NCBI GenBank assembly: GCA_945904015.1
Contig: CAMDPK010000076.1
Coordinates: 1 to 35,122, forward strand
Length of the DNA: 35,122 nucleotides
Direction: 5' to 3'
Source of the DNA: Candidatus Kuenenia stuttgartensis
GTDB lineage: Bacteria > Planctomycetota > Planctomycetia > Planctomycetales > Planctomycetaceae
Position numbers and translations under genes: made by a program. The notes under the pieces were generated by a model. The model made no database searches and had not been told where the DNA came from. It saw nothing but the letters and a program-made list of their open reading frames with translations. Below are positions 14,074-21,951 of the stretch, piece by piece. How positions within the stretch are numbered: position 1 is the stretch's first letter; each line of letters starts with the position of its first letter.

Positions 14074-15233
14074 GCGCTGCCTTCGGAGTTTGTGGTTTGA
14101 GTGGCGCTCGGTGGTCGTGGTCCTTGAAACTGGTAGTAGGTGCATTCAATGCGACCATTGAAGAGCTTGCGGCGGCGGTCACTGGCTTGGCCGAAGAGAC
14201 GTTCAAACTCTTTGTGAGAGGTCAGTACATAAACCGACCACGCATTGAGCCGGTTGCAGAATGCACCCAAACGAGCGTAGAGAGCTTCCGCTTCGTCGAG
14301 TTCGCCGAGTCGCTCGCCATACGGCGGGTTGGCGATCAAGCAGCCGTAAGGCAACAGGTCGGGGCCGGAGATTTGCGCGAAGTCCCGATGCTCGAATCGC
14401 AGATCTGCTGCGACACCGGCCTCCAGCGCGTGATGCTTGGCAAGCTTGATGGCATTCGGATCGCTGTCACTGCCAACGATCGGGGCGTCGAGCTTCGGCA
14501 GCGCGACGCTGCGCGCCTCGTCGCGAGCTTGCTCCCAAACTTCGCGAGGTACGATCGGCCATTCCTCGGAAGCAAACGTGCGATGTAATCCTGGTGCGAG
14601 TTTGCGGCCCAGCAGCGCCGCCTCGATCGGGATCGTCCCGCTGCCGCAGAACGGGTCGAGCAACATGCGGCTGGAATTCCAATAGCTCAACTGGATCAAC
14701 GCGGCGGCGAGCGTCTCCTTCAGCGGAGCCTCGCCGACCAACTTGCGATACCCGCGCTTGTGCAAGCCCGGTCCAGTCGTGTCGATGGTCAACGTGGCTC
14801 GGTCCTTGAGCAGCGAGACTTCGATCGTGAACGTCGGCCCGTTCTCTTGGAACCAGACTTTCTGATACCGCTGCTTCAGCCGCTCGACGATCGCTTTCTT
14901 CACGATCGCCTGACAATCCGGCGTGCTGTGCAACTGCGACCGCACCGAGCGGCCTCGCACCGGAAAGTACGCATTCTCCGGCAACCATTCCTCCCACGGC
15001 AGCGCGTTTGTGCGGTCGAACAACTCGCCGAAGTCGCGGGCCTCAAACTGCCCGACTTGCACCAACACTCGCTCGGCGGATCGCAACCACAAGTTCGCTC
15101 GCGCGATCGCCGTCGCGTCGGCTTCAAACGTGACTTTGCCGTCTTCGGTCGTCTGTTTCTCGTAGCCAAGCTGCTTGAGTTCTCGCGAAACGACAGCTTC
15201 GAGACCAAAGGTAGTGGTGGCGATCAGTTGCAT
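14070..15233 (-). CDS. RlmL-type class I SAM-dependent RNA (guanine-N2) methyltransferase
   Basis: The 387-residue protein begins MQLIATTTFGLEAVVSREL, the typical RlmL start. It has an N-terminal ferredoxin-like/THUMP region (about 1-155) that binds RNA, then a Rossmann methyltransferase. LLDPFCGSGTIPIEAALLG (191-209) is the SAM-binding loop and ANPPYGERL (about 301-309) is the catalytic N/DPPY motif for base-amino methylation. It matches the N-terminal half of E. coli RlmKL, which makes m2G2445 in 23S rRNA; the RlmK half is absent. The ATG at 15233 is preferred to a GTG at 15266 on family alignment. The downstream NUDIX gene overlaps it by four bases. The 92 bp to the divergent radical SAM gene must hold both promoters. 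Confidence 0.92.
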   Translation of the reverse strand: MQLIATTTFGLEAVVSRELKQLGYEKQTTEDGKVTFEADATAIARANLWLRSAERVLVQVGQFEARDFGELFDRTNALPWEEWLPENAYFPVRGRSVRSQLHSTPDCQAIVKKAIVERLKQRYQKVWFQENGPTFTIEVSLLKDRATLTIDTTGPGLHKRGYRKLVGEAPLKETLAAALIQLSYWNSSRMLLDPFCGSGTIPIEAALLGRKLAPGLHRTFASEEWPIVPREVWEQARDEARSVALPKLDAPIVGSDSDPNAIKLAKHHALEAGVAADLRFEHRDFAQISGPDLLPYGCLIANPPYGERLGELDEAEALYARLGAFCNRLNAWSVYVLTSHKEFERLFGQASDRRRKLFNGRIECTYYQFQGPRPPSATQTTNSEGSA

Positions 15234-15325
15234 GGAGAACTTCGTCGAGCAGTGGAGGAACTGCACCGCTGCGATTCGGAGGGCGATGCTCCGCTCATGT
15301 TATCGCATTCGTTACAGTGGCCGAC

Positions 15326-16849
15326 ATGCCGGACATCCTGCTGACCACGTTGAATGCCAAGTACCCGCACTGCGCGTTCGGGCTGAGGTACTTGTTCGCC
15401 AACCTCGGCGAGCTGCGGGCGCGGGCGGAGATGATCGAGTTCACGATCAACGACGCGATGCTGGAAGTCCTCGATGCGATCGTCTCGCGCAACCCGAAGA
15501 TCATCGGCTTGGGGGTCTACATCTGGAACATCGAGCCAGCCACTCGACTGGTCGCCGCACTCAAGCGGTTGCGGCCGGATATCGTCGTCGTCCTCGGCGG
15601 TCCGGAGGTCAGCTTCGAGGTCGATGAGCAACCGATCGTGCAACTCGCCGACTACGTCATCACCGGCGAAGGGGACTTGGCCTTCGCAAGGCTGTGCCGT
15701 TTGCTGCTCGACGGAACGCGGCCGACCGACAAAATCATCGTGGCTGAAGTTCCGCGACTGGATGACGTTGTCCTGCCCTACGATTTCTATTCCGACGACG
15801 ACATCGCTCATCGCGTCATCTACGTCGAAGCCTCACGCGGCTGCCCGTTCACCTGCGAGTTCTGTTTGTCGGCGCTCGACATCCCCGTGCGGCAGTTCCC
15901 CCTCGAAGCGTTCTTGGTGGCCATCGAAAAATTGCTCGACCGAGGCTGCCAAGCGTTCAAGTTCGTCGATCGCACGTTCAATCTGAATCCGCGCGCCAGC
16001 CGAGCAATCCTGCAATTCTTTCTCGACCGAATGCGGCCGGGATTGTTCCTGCACTTCGAGATGATCCCCGACCGCCTGCCGGAATCACTGCGCGAATTGA
16101 TCGTGCAGTTCCCACCCGCCGTGCTGCAATTCGAGGTCGGCGTGCAGACCTTCAACGACGACGTCGCCGAACTCATCAGCCGCCGTCAGGACAACGAACA
16201 ACTCGCCGCCAATTTCCGCTTCCTGCGCGAGCAGACTGGCGTCCACATCCACGCCGACCTGATCGCCGGCCTGCCGGGTGAGACGCTCGACAACTTTGCC
16301 GCCGGCTTCGACCGCTTGCTCGCGCTGCGCCCGCAAGAAATCCAAGTCGGCCTGCTGAAACGCCTGCGCGGCACACCGATCATCCGCCACGACTCGGCCG
16401 AGCAAATGATCTACAGCCCGTCCGCCCCGTACGAAGTACTCAGCACTCGCGTGCTGTCCGCCGCCGATCTGGGCCGCCTGCGCCGATTCGCTCGCGTGTG
16501 GGACTTGCTCGGCAACAGCGGCAACTTCGTCGAGACGTTGCCGCTGCTGTGGCGCGACGAGTCCCCGTTCTGGACGCTCTGGCGACTGACTGACTGGTTC
16601 TTCGACCGCCTCGGCCGTTTCGTCGGCATCCCACTTCTGAAGCTGACAGAGTTGGTCTTTGAGTTTGCAACATCGCAACTCGGCCACAATGCCAGTGAGT
16701 TCGCGCCGATGCTGCTTCGCGACTATCAACGCGGCGGCAGATCGGATGCCCCGCAATGTCTGCGTGATGAGAATCCATCGACTGAGAATCCCATTCATCG
16801 CCAGCGGAAAACGCAACCGCGACAGTCGCGTCATTCGAATCAGGCCTGA
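15326..16849 (+). CDS. B12-binding-domain radical SAM protein (DUF4080-like C-terminus)
   Basis: The 507-residue protein has an N-terminal cobalamin-binding-like Rossmann domain (MPDILLTTLNAKYPHCAFGL through VVVLGGPEVSFEV, about 1-130). A radical SAM barrel with C173, C177 and C180 in SRGCPFTCEFC follows, holding the 4Fe-4S cluster. Later motifs FKFVDRTFNLN, QFEVGVQTFNDDV and HADLIAGLPGET are normal for the family. The C-terminal 140 residues (IQVGLLKRLRGTPI, YEVLSTRVLS) look like DUF4080. The reaction is unknown; family members include methyltransferases and ring-forming enzymes. The start could be GTG 15317 or ATG 15326, and neither has a clear ribosome site. The last about 40 residues (ENPSTENPIHRQRKTQPRQ) are low in complexity and may be a degenerate extension. 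Confidence 0.88.
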   Translation: MPDILLTTLNAKYPHCAFGLRYLFANLGELRARAEMIEFTINDAMLEVLDAIVSRNPKIIGLGVYIWNIEPATRLVAALKRLRPDIVVVLGGPEVSFEVDEQPIVQLADYVITGEGDLAFARLCRLLLDGTRPTDKIIVAEVPRLDDVVLPYDFYSDDDIAHRVIYVEASRGCPFTCEFCLSALDIPVRQFPLEAFLVAIEKLLDRGCQAFKFVDRTFNLNPRASRAILQFFLDRMRPGLFLHFEMIPDRLPESLRELIVQFPPAVLQFEVGVQTFNDDVAELISRRQDNEQLAANFRFLREQTGVHIHADLIAGLPGETLDNFAAGFDRLLALRPQEIQVGLLKRLRGTPIIRHDSAEQMIYSPSAPYEVLSTRVLSAADLGRLRRFARVWDLLGNSGNFVETLPLLWRDESPFWTLWRLTDWFFDRLGRFVGIPLLKLTELVFEFATSQLGHNASEFAPMLLRDYQRGGRSDAPQCLRDENPSTENPIHRQRKTQPRQSRHSNQA

Positions 16850-16898
16850 GCGGACAGCAGCGGGGCGTCCGACGGACGTCGATTCCATGCACGTTCAG

Positions 16899-17105
16899 CT
16901 ATGCCGTCACCAACTCCGCACGAGTCGTCGGACGTGGGACGCGATGCCCCATCTCTCGTAAGTCGGAGACATGCAGTTCGATCGCTTCACGAATCAGTCG
17001 ACGCACGCCGGGTCGAGTCCTCGCCGCGGCGATGCAGCCCGGAAGGTCGGGCACATAAGCAGAATAGCCCGTCTTGGTTTTTTCGATGACCACCCAGTAC
17101 GGCAT
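16899..17105 (-). CDS. hicB: HicB-like antitoxin (short form)
   Basis: This 68-residue protein begins MPYWVVIEKTKTGYSAYVPD then LPGCIAAARTR, the half-RNase H fold of HicB. It lacks the C-terminal helix-turn-helix or ribbon-helix-helix domain of long HicB proteins, so autoregulation may need another factor. AAAGGA precedes the ATG at good spacing and overlaps the hicA stop region. It follows hicA by five bases. HicB masks the HicA active site. Confidence 0.88.
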   Translation of the reverse strand: MPYWVVIEKTKTGYSAYVPDLPGCIAAARTRPGVRRLIREAIELHVSDLREMGHRVPRPTTRAELVTA

Positions 17106-17110
17106 GATTT

Positions 17111-17308
17111 CTATCCTTTGAGCTTCTTCAATCCGGCCTGTTTCAAAATGCTATTGAACGTCCCCGGAGCGATGTCCACGTTGGGATGGCCGGATACCGT
17201 CACGGCTCCCGGTTTCTTCGGATGATGATACTGCCGATGGCTGCCGGTTGTCCGCACATGAAACCAACCGTCCTTCTCAATCAGCCGAATCACGTCGCGA
17301 ATCTTCAA
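17111..17308 (-). CDS. hicA: HicA-family mRNA interferase toxin
   Basis: The 65-residue double-stranded-RNA-binding-fold toxin has MKIRDVIRLIEKDGWFHVRT followed by TGSHRQYHHP, where H24 of GSH is the catalytic histidine. It then has GAVTVSGHPNVDIAPGTFNS. HicA cleaves mRNA without needing translation. The start codon is TTG (17306-17308), supported by GAGG six bases upstream; a low-efficiency start fits a toxin made in smaller amounts than its antitoxin. It lies after a small unknown gene and before hicB on the minus strand, possibly within the long DUF4175 cluster transcript. Confidence 0.9.
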   Translation of the reverse strand: MKIRDVIRLIEKDGWFHVRTTGSHRQYHHPKKPGAVTVSGHPNVDIAPGTFNSILKQAGLKKLKG

Positions 17309-17330
17309 ATCATCCTCACGAAAGAACGAG

Positions 17331-17624
17331 TCAGTTCAGAGCGTCGGCGTCTTCATTGCCGAGCGATCGAAGGAAATCACGAAGAACTGTGGCCGCTCGT
17401 CGGGCATTTTCGATGTCGCCAAATTCTTCATCACCATCCCAGAAATGAGCGTCGACGATCTGTCGAGTCAGGTGCCGTGCCTCATGGATCTGGGTGAGGT
17501 CTATTTGCTCCAATCCCTGCATGTGAAATTCGATCGCGTTCTCAAACTCGTGGTCAGGCAATCGACCTACCATGAACTCATCGAGGATTTCATTCATGCG
17601 ACGAATCAATCCGGGATTGCTCAT
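17331..17624 (-). CDS. Small protein of unknown function
   Basis: I do not recognise this 97-residue protein. It starts MSNPGLIRRMNEILDEFMVG, is mainly helical and acidic, and contains EFHMQGLEQIDLTQIHEARH and a final helix NARRAATVLRDFLRSLGNED. There is no signal peptide or membrane helix. It sits 22 bp upstream of hicA and 27 bp downstream of the prenyltransferase-repeat gene, all on the minus strand. It could belong to the toxin-antitoxin module or to the cluster above it. Coding status rests on tight packing, the absence of an alternative gene and ordinary composition. Confidence 0.6.
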   Translation of the reverse strand: MSNPGLIRRMNEILDEFMVGRLPDHEFENAIEFHMQGLEQIDLTQIHEARHLTRQIVDAHFWDGDEEFGDIENARRAATVLRDFLRSLGNEDADALN

Positions 17625-17651
17625 AGCTGACGCCCAAAAGTTCCGCAAAAC

Positions 17652-18710
17652 TCAGCGCTGATACGCGGGCAGGAAGTGCATGTAGACTTCGAGGATGAGC
17701 GAGGCCATGCCGGTCCAATAGATGTTGTTGGGGCCGACGACGCCGGCGTTCTCGGCGGTGCCGCCGGGGACGTCCCAACTGCCGTCGGCGTTTTGTTTGT
17801 CGAGCAGCAGTTCGCGGACGCGCGGGTGCCAGTCGTTCCAGTGCTTGCCACCCGCCTGATAGTTCGCCTGGATCGCGTAGTAATGGAAGTAATACCAATA
17901 CTGGATGCCGTTGGCCGACCACTCGACCGGGAACTTCGCCAGCAGGTCGAGCGTTTTCGGCACGCTGGGGTCGTCGTACTTGCCGAGTAATTGCAGCGAC
18001 ACAACACCAGCTGCTGAGGTCTGTGCTCCCTGAGCCGGCCCCTGATAGCCGTAGCCGCCGTTCGGGTGAGCACAGTACCGCACGTACTTGATCGCCTTCT
18101 CGATGACCTCTTCGGGGACGGGAATCTCGGCGTTGTTAGCCGCTCGCAGCGCGACGATTTGCATCACGCTCACGCTGAGATCGTGGTCTCCCGGCTTCGG
18201 GTTGTACCGCCAGCCGCCGTTCGGTGACTGAGCGTTGATGATGACCTTCACGGCTCGACGCAGTTTCTCTTCGACATCGGGATCGGGGTCCATGCCGTAG
18301 AGTTCCGCCGTGGCGAGCGTCGAAAGCCCGTGTTCGTACATCGGTCCCGCTCCGGCTTGGCGGCGCGAATGAAACAGCCCGTCTTCGCGTTGGGTCTTGA
18401 GCAGGTACTTGCGTCCCTTTTGCAGGACTTCTTTGTACTGCCCGCGCCCCGGCACATGCCCTCGGCCGAGCATCGCCAGAATCGTCAGCGCGTTGCCGGC
18501 ATTGCAGTCATCCCAACTCCCATCCGGCTTCTGCTTCGAGGCCAAGTATTCGAGGCTGCGATCGACGGAAGCGGTGACACGCTCGATGACCTTTGCCTCG
18601 GTGAGCGGTGCGGCAGTCGTCGGTGCAGCGGCGGCAGGTTTCGATTGCGCGTGCGCGACGGAACACACGACGAGGGAGACCGCCACAATCACCAGAGTAC
18701 ATCGCACCAT
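17652..18710 (-). CDS. Exported prenyltransferase/squalene-oxidase repeat protein
   Basis: The 352-residue protein starts at ATG 18710 behind a perfect GAGGAGG. It has a signal peptide (MVRCTLVIVAVSLVVCSVAHA, cut after AHA). The mature part is a chain of alpha-alpha toroid repeats, seen as SLEYLASKQKPDGSWDDCN, YLLKTQREDGLFHSR, VIINAQSPNGGWRYNP, YCAHPNGGYGYQG and LLDKQNADGSWDVPGG. These are the QxxDGSW repeats of squalene cyclases and prenyltransferases. No DxDD or DCTAE catalytic motif is seen, so a binding role is more likely than cyclisation. Proteins like this sit beside vWA and DUF4175 genes in planctomycetes. It begins 12 bases after the stop of the vWA/GATase gene, so it is in the same operon. 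Confidence 0.85.
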   Translation of the reverse strand: MVRCTLVIVAVSLVVCSVAHAQSKPAAAAPTTAAPLTEAKVIERVTASVDRSLEYLASKQKPDGSWDDCNAGNALTILAMLGRGHVPGRGQYKEVLQKGRKYLLKTQREDGLFHSRRQAGAGPMYEHGLSTLATAELYGMDPDPDVEEKLRRAVKVIINAQSPNGGWRYNPKPGDHDLSVSVMQIVALRAANNAEIPVPEEVIEKAIKYVRYCAHPNGGYGYQGPAQGAQTSAAGVVSLQLLGKYDDPSVPKTLDLLAKFPVEWSANGIQYWYYFHYYAIQANYQAGGKHWNDWHPRVRELLLDKQNADGSWDVPGGTAENAGVVGPNNIYWTGMASLILEVYMHFLPAYQR

Positions 18711-18721
18711 CGAACACCTCC

Positions 18722-21226
18722 TCAACTCAAACCACTCAACCGACGAAGCCCGACGTCCACGGCATAGATCAGCGTGATGAACAGCAGCGTGAACCAATTG
18801 TCCCAGATGCTGGCTTCACGGTGAACTTCGATCAGCATCGGCTCGCCTTTGAAAAGCTCTGGCAGCGAGGCAAGATCGGCAATCGAAATCACTTTGCCGC
18901 CGGTCGTGCTGGCGAGCGTCTCCAACAGCGGACGATTCAAATTCGGATCGCGCAGTTCTTCGGACGAGGGCATGACACGCAGTTTGCCTTCGATCGTTTT
19001 TGGCGAGTCGTTCGGCTGATAGAGCACTCGATGCTCACCGGTTTCCTTTGGCGAGAACTTGCCGGTGAAGCGACCTTTCACGAACTTGTCGGCGACGAGT
19101 TCGACCATTTGCGAACCGGTCGGACCGAGCGTACTGACTTTCAACGTCGGATCGACGCGCGGCTGGTTGTCAGCGGTGAAGGCGAAGAGTTCGATCTCGG
19201 CGGACTCGCCCGGTTGCACTCGGACGGGACGCACGGCGAGGCGGTTTTCCTTCTTGTCCGAACCGTCATCGGTACGGCCGACGAAGCGAAGCATCTGGCC
19301 CCAGAACTTGTAGAAAAATCGGTCGCCGACGTTCTGCCGCCACAAGTACGTCGCGTCCATGCCGAGGAACGCGACTTTCCCTTTGCCAGCGAACTGGTAC
19401 GCGATGAGCGGTTGCTTGCCCCAGCGATTTTCGAGGCTCGGATTGCGAGCCAGCACGATGGCTGCGGCTGACGGACGCTCGACGGCGGAGGCCCAGAAGT
19501 AGGTCGGCATCTGCGACCAGACTTGGACGTTGCGGCCCGGATCGTCGTGCAGTCGCAGTGACTCATGCAGCAAGCCTTCGGGAGTGATCTCAATCTTGAA
19601 TGGCTTGTACGCCGGAGCCTCAATGCCATTCGCGGCATTGTTTTTCAACACGACCGGCAGCAGCGATTGAAACTCGCGGTCGTAGATCTGTGGCATGAAG
19701 CGCGGGCCGGCTTCGACGATCAAACCGACTCCCTTGTCGCGCACCGCTTCGATCAATGCCTTTCGAAAATCGTCGTGCAGAATGTCGGGTGAAGCATCGC
19801 CGAGCACTATCGTGTGATATTCGGCCAGTTCCTTCGCGGTTGTCGGCAGCTTCGCGGCTTGATCGTCTTTGGACATGCGCCGCCATTCGGCCTCGACGAG
19901 GACTTCCGGTTCGTCGCCGGTGCGACCCTTGATGCCGTTGTCGCGGCGGATGTCGTTCTTCAAGAATCGAAAATCCCAACGCGGCAAGCCGTCGATCAAA
20001 AGCACTTTCAATTTCTCGTCGCTGACGCGCACGAAGGCGAGGTCGCTGTTGTTGGCTCGCAACTCTTCCGCCTCTTCGGCGAATGCCGGCACGTTGACCG
20101 TGAGATATTTGTCGCCGGCTTCCTTCGCCTCGAAGATCAATTCGGTCTGCTGCTGCTCGGTGCCGAGCAACACCAGCTCTTTCGTGTCGAGCACTGTCTC
20201 GCCGTCCTTCAACTCGACCCTGACCGGCCGTTTGTTGAAGCCATGCGATTCGAGCGTCACCGCCACGCGCACCGTGTCACCGATCGAGACTTGTCCGGTC
20301 GTGTAGAGGTCCACAATCGAGACGTCTTGCAATCGCTTCGGCGATCCGATCGGCACCACAAAGATCGGCGCACCGACCTGAGCCGCCGCTCGCGCCGCTT
20401 CCGCAGGGGACCGTCCGCCTGTGTTCTGTCCATCCGAGAACAGCACCAGTCCCGCAATCTTCTGCCCGGCCGCTTCATCGACGACATGCTGCACGATGCT
20501 GCCGAGCCACGACGATGGTCCACTGTTGACGTCGGGCAACTGCGGCTCGGACTTCGTTGGATCAAACACAAACTGTTCAACATCGCGAGCGAACGCGAGA
20601 TGCCGCACATCAAATTTTCCATCGAGCGGCTTCAACAGCTTGTCGTTCGCGACCCGCACCGCCGTCTGCGACAACTCCGCACGTCGGAGGCGATTCAGCG
20701 CCGTGCGCGTGTCCGTATCAACGACGATCGGCGCTTGGCGCGGGTCTCCCGATCCCGCTGCTTCGCCGGACCGAAGGTCTCCCTTGTTGGGATCGCTCGA
20801 TACGGGTGCTGCACTTGTCGAACTGCCGTCGTCCTTCACCGCTCCCGTTGCAAGAGCCACCTCCGCGAATTGTTCGTCGGTCTCGAACGGTCCCGCCGGC
20901 AGCCTCATGCTTTGCGAATTGTCGAACAAAAACGCGACGATTGGCTTTCGTTCGAATTTGTGATCGATCCGCAAGTACGGCCCTGACAACACCACGACCA
21001 GCAGAGCCAGGATCGAGACACGCGTCACGCACAGCGTCGCCAGCAACCATTTCGGCACCGTGTGCAGATTGAGTTTCTGACGGCGATAGACCATCCACGC
21101 CAGCGGGAAGAGCAGGACTGCTCCGATCCACAGGATCTCGCTGCGTTGAAACACCAATTCCGCGCGGTCCAAGTGCTTGAGGACTTCTTCCGGGATGCCA
21201 AGGAGTTGCAAGAAGCGTGAGAGCAT
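18722..21226 (-). CDS. Membrane-anchored vWA / glutamine amidotransferase-like protein (BatA-like)
   Basis: The 834-residue protein starts MLSRFLQLLGIPEEVLKHLD. Two N-terminal membrane helices follow (LWIGAVLLFPLAWMV and VSILALLVVVLSGPYL), then a vWA-like domain with DNSQSM in place of DxSxS (VAFLFDNSQSM). It contains an inserted low-complexity stretch (GSSTSAAPVSSDPNKGD), a CARDB-like beta segment and a class I glutamine amidotransferase-like fold (KVLLIDGLPRWDFRFLKND to VGLIVEAGPRFMPQ) lacking an obvious nucleophile Cys. It ends in one C-terminal helix (WFTLLFITLIYAVDVGLRRL). This architecture is common in planctomycete MoxR/DUF58/Bat-type clusters and is thought to act in envelope protein assembly; that role is inferred. 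An upstream start at 21283 is possible. Confidence 0.82.
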   Translation of the reverse strand: MLSRFLQLLGIPEEVLKHLDRAELVFQRSEILWIGAVLLFPLAWMVYRRQKLNLHTVPKWLLATLCVTRVSILALLVVVLSGPYLRIDHKFERKPIVAFLFDNSQSMRLPAGPFETDEQFAEVALATGAVKDDGSSTSAAPVSSDPNKGDLRSGEAAGSGDPRQAPIVVDTDTRTALNRLRRAELSQTAVRVANDKLLKPLDGKFDVRHLAFARDVEQFVFDPTKSEPQLPDVNSGPSSWLGSIVQHVVDEAAGQKIAGLVLFSDGQNTGGRSPAEAARAAAQVGAPIFVVPIGSPKRLQDVSIVDLYTTGQVSIGDTVRVAVTLESHGFNKRPVRVELKDGETVLDTKELVLLGTEQQQTELIFEAKEAGDKYLTVNVPAFAEEAEELRANNSDLAFVRVSDEKLKVLLIDGLPRWDFRFLKNDIRRDNGIKGRTGDEPEVLVEAEWRRMSKDDQAAKLPTTAKELAEYHTIVLGDASPDILHDDFRKALIEAVRDKGVGLIVEAGPRFMPQIYDREFQSLLPVVLKNNAANGIEAPAYKPFKIEITPEGLLHESLRLHDDPGRNVQVWSQMPTYFWASAVERPSAAAIVLARNPSLENRWGKQPLIAYQFAGKGKVAFLGMDATYLWRQNVGDRFFYKFWGQMLRFVGRTDDGSDKKENRLAVRPVRVQPGESAEIELFAFTADNQPRVDPTLKVSTLGPTGSQMVELVADKFVKGRFTGKFSPKETGEHRVLYQPNDSPKTIEGKLRVMPSSEELRDPNLNRPLLETLASTTGGKVISIADLASLPELFKGEPMLIEVHREASIWDNWFTLLFITLIYAVDVGLRRLSGLS

Positions 21227-21355
21227 TGAAATGCAGGCAGGTGGGAACGTGGTGGTAGGAAAGTGACCGCTAATCGTCGCCAATGAGAGAACGGAAATAC
21301 TAATGGCGAGCGAGGATTAGCGGTCCTGGCGAATCTTGTTGCCAGAGCTTGGCGG

Positions 21356-21850
21356 CTACTTCTTTTTCTTGGCCGCCTTCGCAGCGGGCTTGGTCGCCTT
21401 GGCAACTTTCTTGGCCGGAGGTTTCGCCTTTGCCGGCTTCGCAACGGGCTTGGCTTTCTTGGCCGGCTTGATCGCTTTGGCGACTTTCTTGGCCGGAGCC
21501 TTCGCTTTGGCCTTCACCGGTTTGGCTTTCGGCTTGGGTTTCGCGGCGGGTTTGGCCGGCTTCGAGGGTTTCGCGGCCTTGACCTTTTCGGGCTTCGGCG
21601 GTTTCGGCGGGCCGTAGCGCAGCAAGTCTGCGTCGAGCATCACACCGTTATCCCAAACGACGGTTCCGCTTTCAATGTGCGCCGTCTTGAAGAACTTTTC
21701 GCTCAGGCGGACTTGCTTGTAATGTGGCCCTTGGACATAGGGGGTCACATCGACAGTACGGCTGAGTCCGTCATCGAAATCGAGTTGCAAATGCAGGTCG
21801 TTCAAGGCGACGACCGAAACAACGCTCACCGGCCGTGGTGGCTCTACCAT
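21356..21850 (-). CDS. DUF2442 protein with histone H1-like Lys/Ala/Pro tail
   Basis: This 164-residue protein has an N-terminal DUF2442 domain (about 8-80): VVALNDLHLQLDFDDGLSRT, VDVTPYVQGPHYKQVRLSEK and ESGTVVWDNGVMLDADLLRY. It then switches to a tail of about 85 residues made almost only of Lys, Ala, Pro and Val in repeats such as KPAAKPKPKAKPVKAKAKAP and KKVAKAIKPAKKAKP. The tail resembles the H1-like basic proteins of bacteria and should bind nucleic acid or polyanions. DUF2442 is a small domain often paired with DUF4160 and toxin-antitoxin-like genes. AAAGGA precedes the ATG. The gene sits inside the DUF4175/vWA cluster, where a basic nucleic-acid-binding protein is unexpected. This fusion could be a nucleoid protein; function unknown. 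Confidence 0.8.
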   Translation of the reverse strand: MVEPPRPVSVVSVVALNDLHLQLDFDDGLSRTVDVTPYVQGPHYKQVRLSEKFFKTAHIESGTVVWDNGVMLDADLLRYGPPKPPKPEKVKAAKPSKPAKPAAKPKPKAKPVKAKAKAPAKKVAKAIKPAKKAKPVAKPAKAKPPAKKVAKATKPAAKAAKKKK

Positions 21851-21951
21851 CTTGGGGTTCCTTTGAGTGACTTCATGCGAATTGCGACCTCCTTGTGCCT
21901 CTGGACCTGCCGTGGTGTTTCCGCGACTGCTCAGAGTCGCGAAGGGAATTT

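Noticed and set aside
19814..20986. A 390-codon plus-strand frame opposite the vWA/GATase gene
   Set aside because: Arg/His-rich low-information translation, fully inside a well-supported gene on the other strand.
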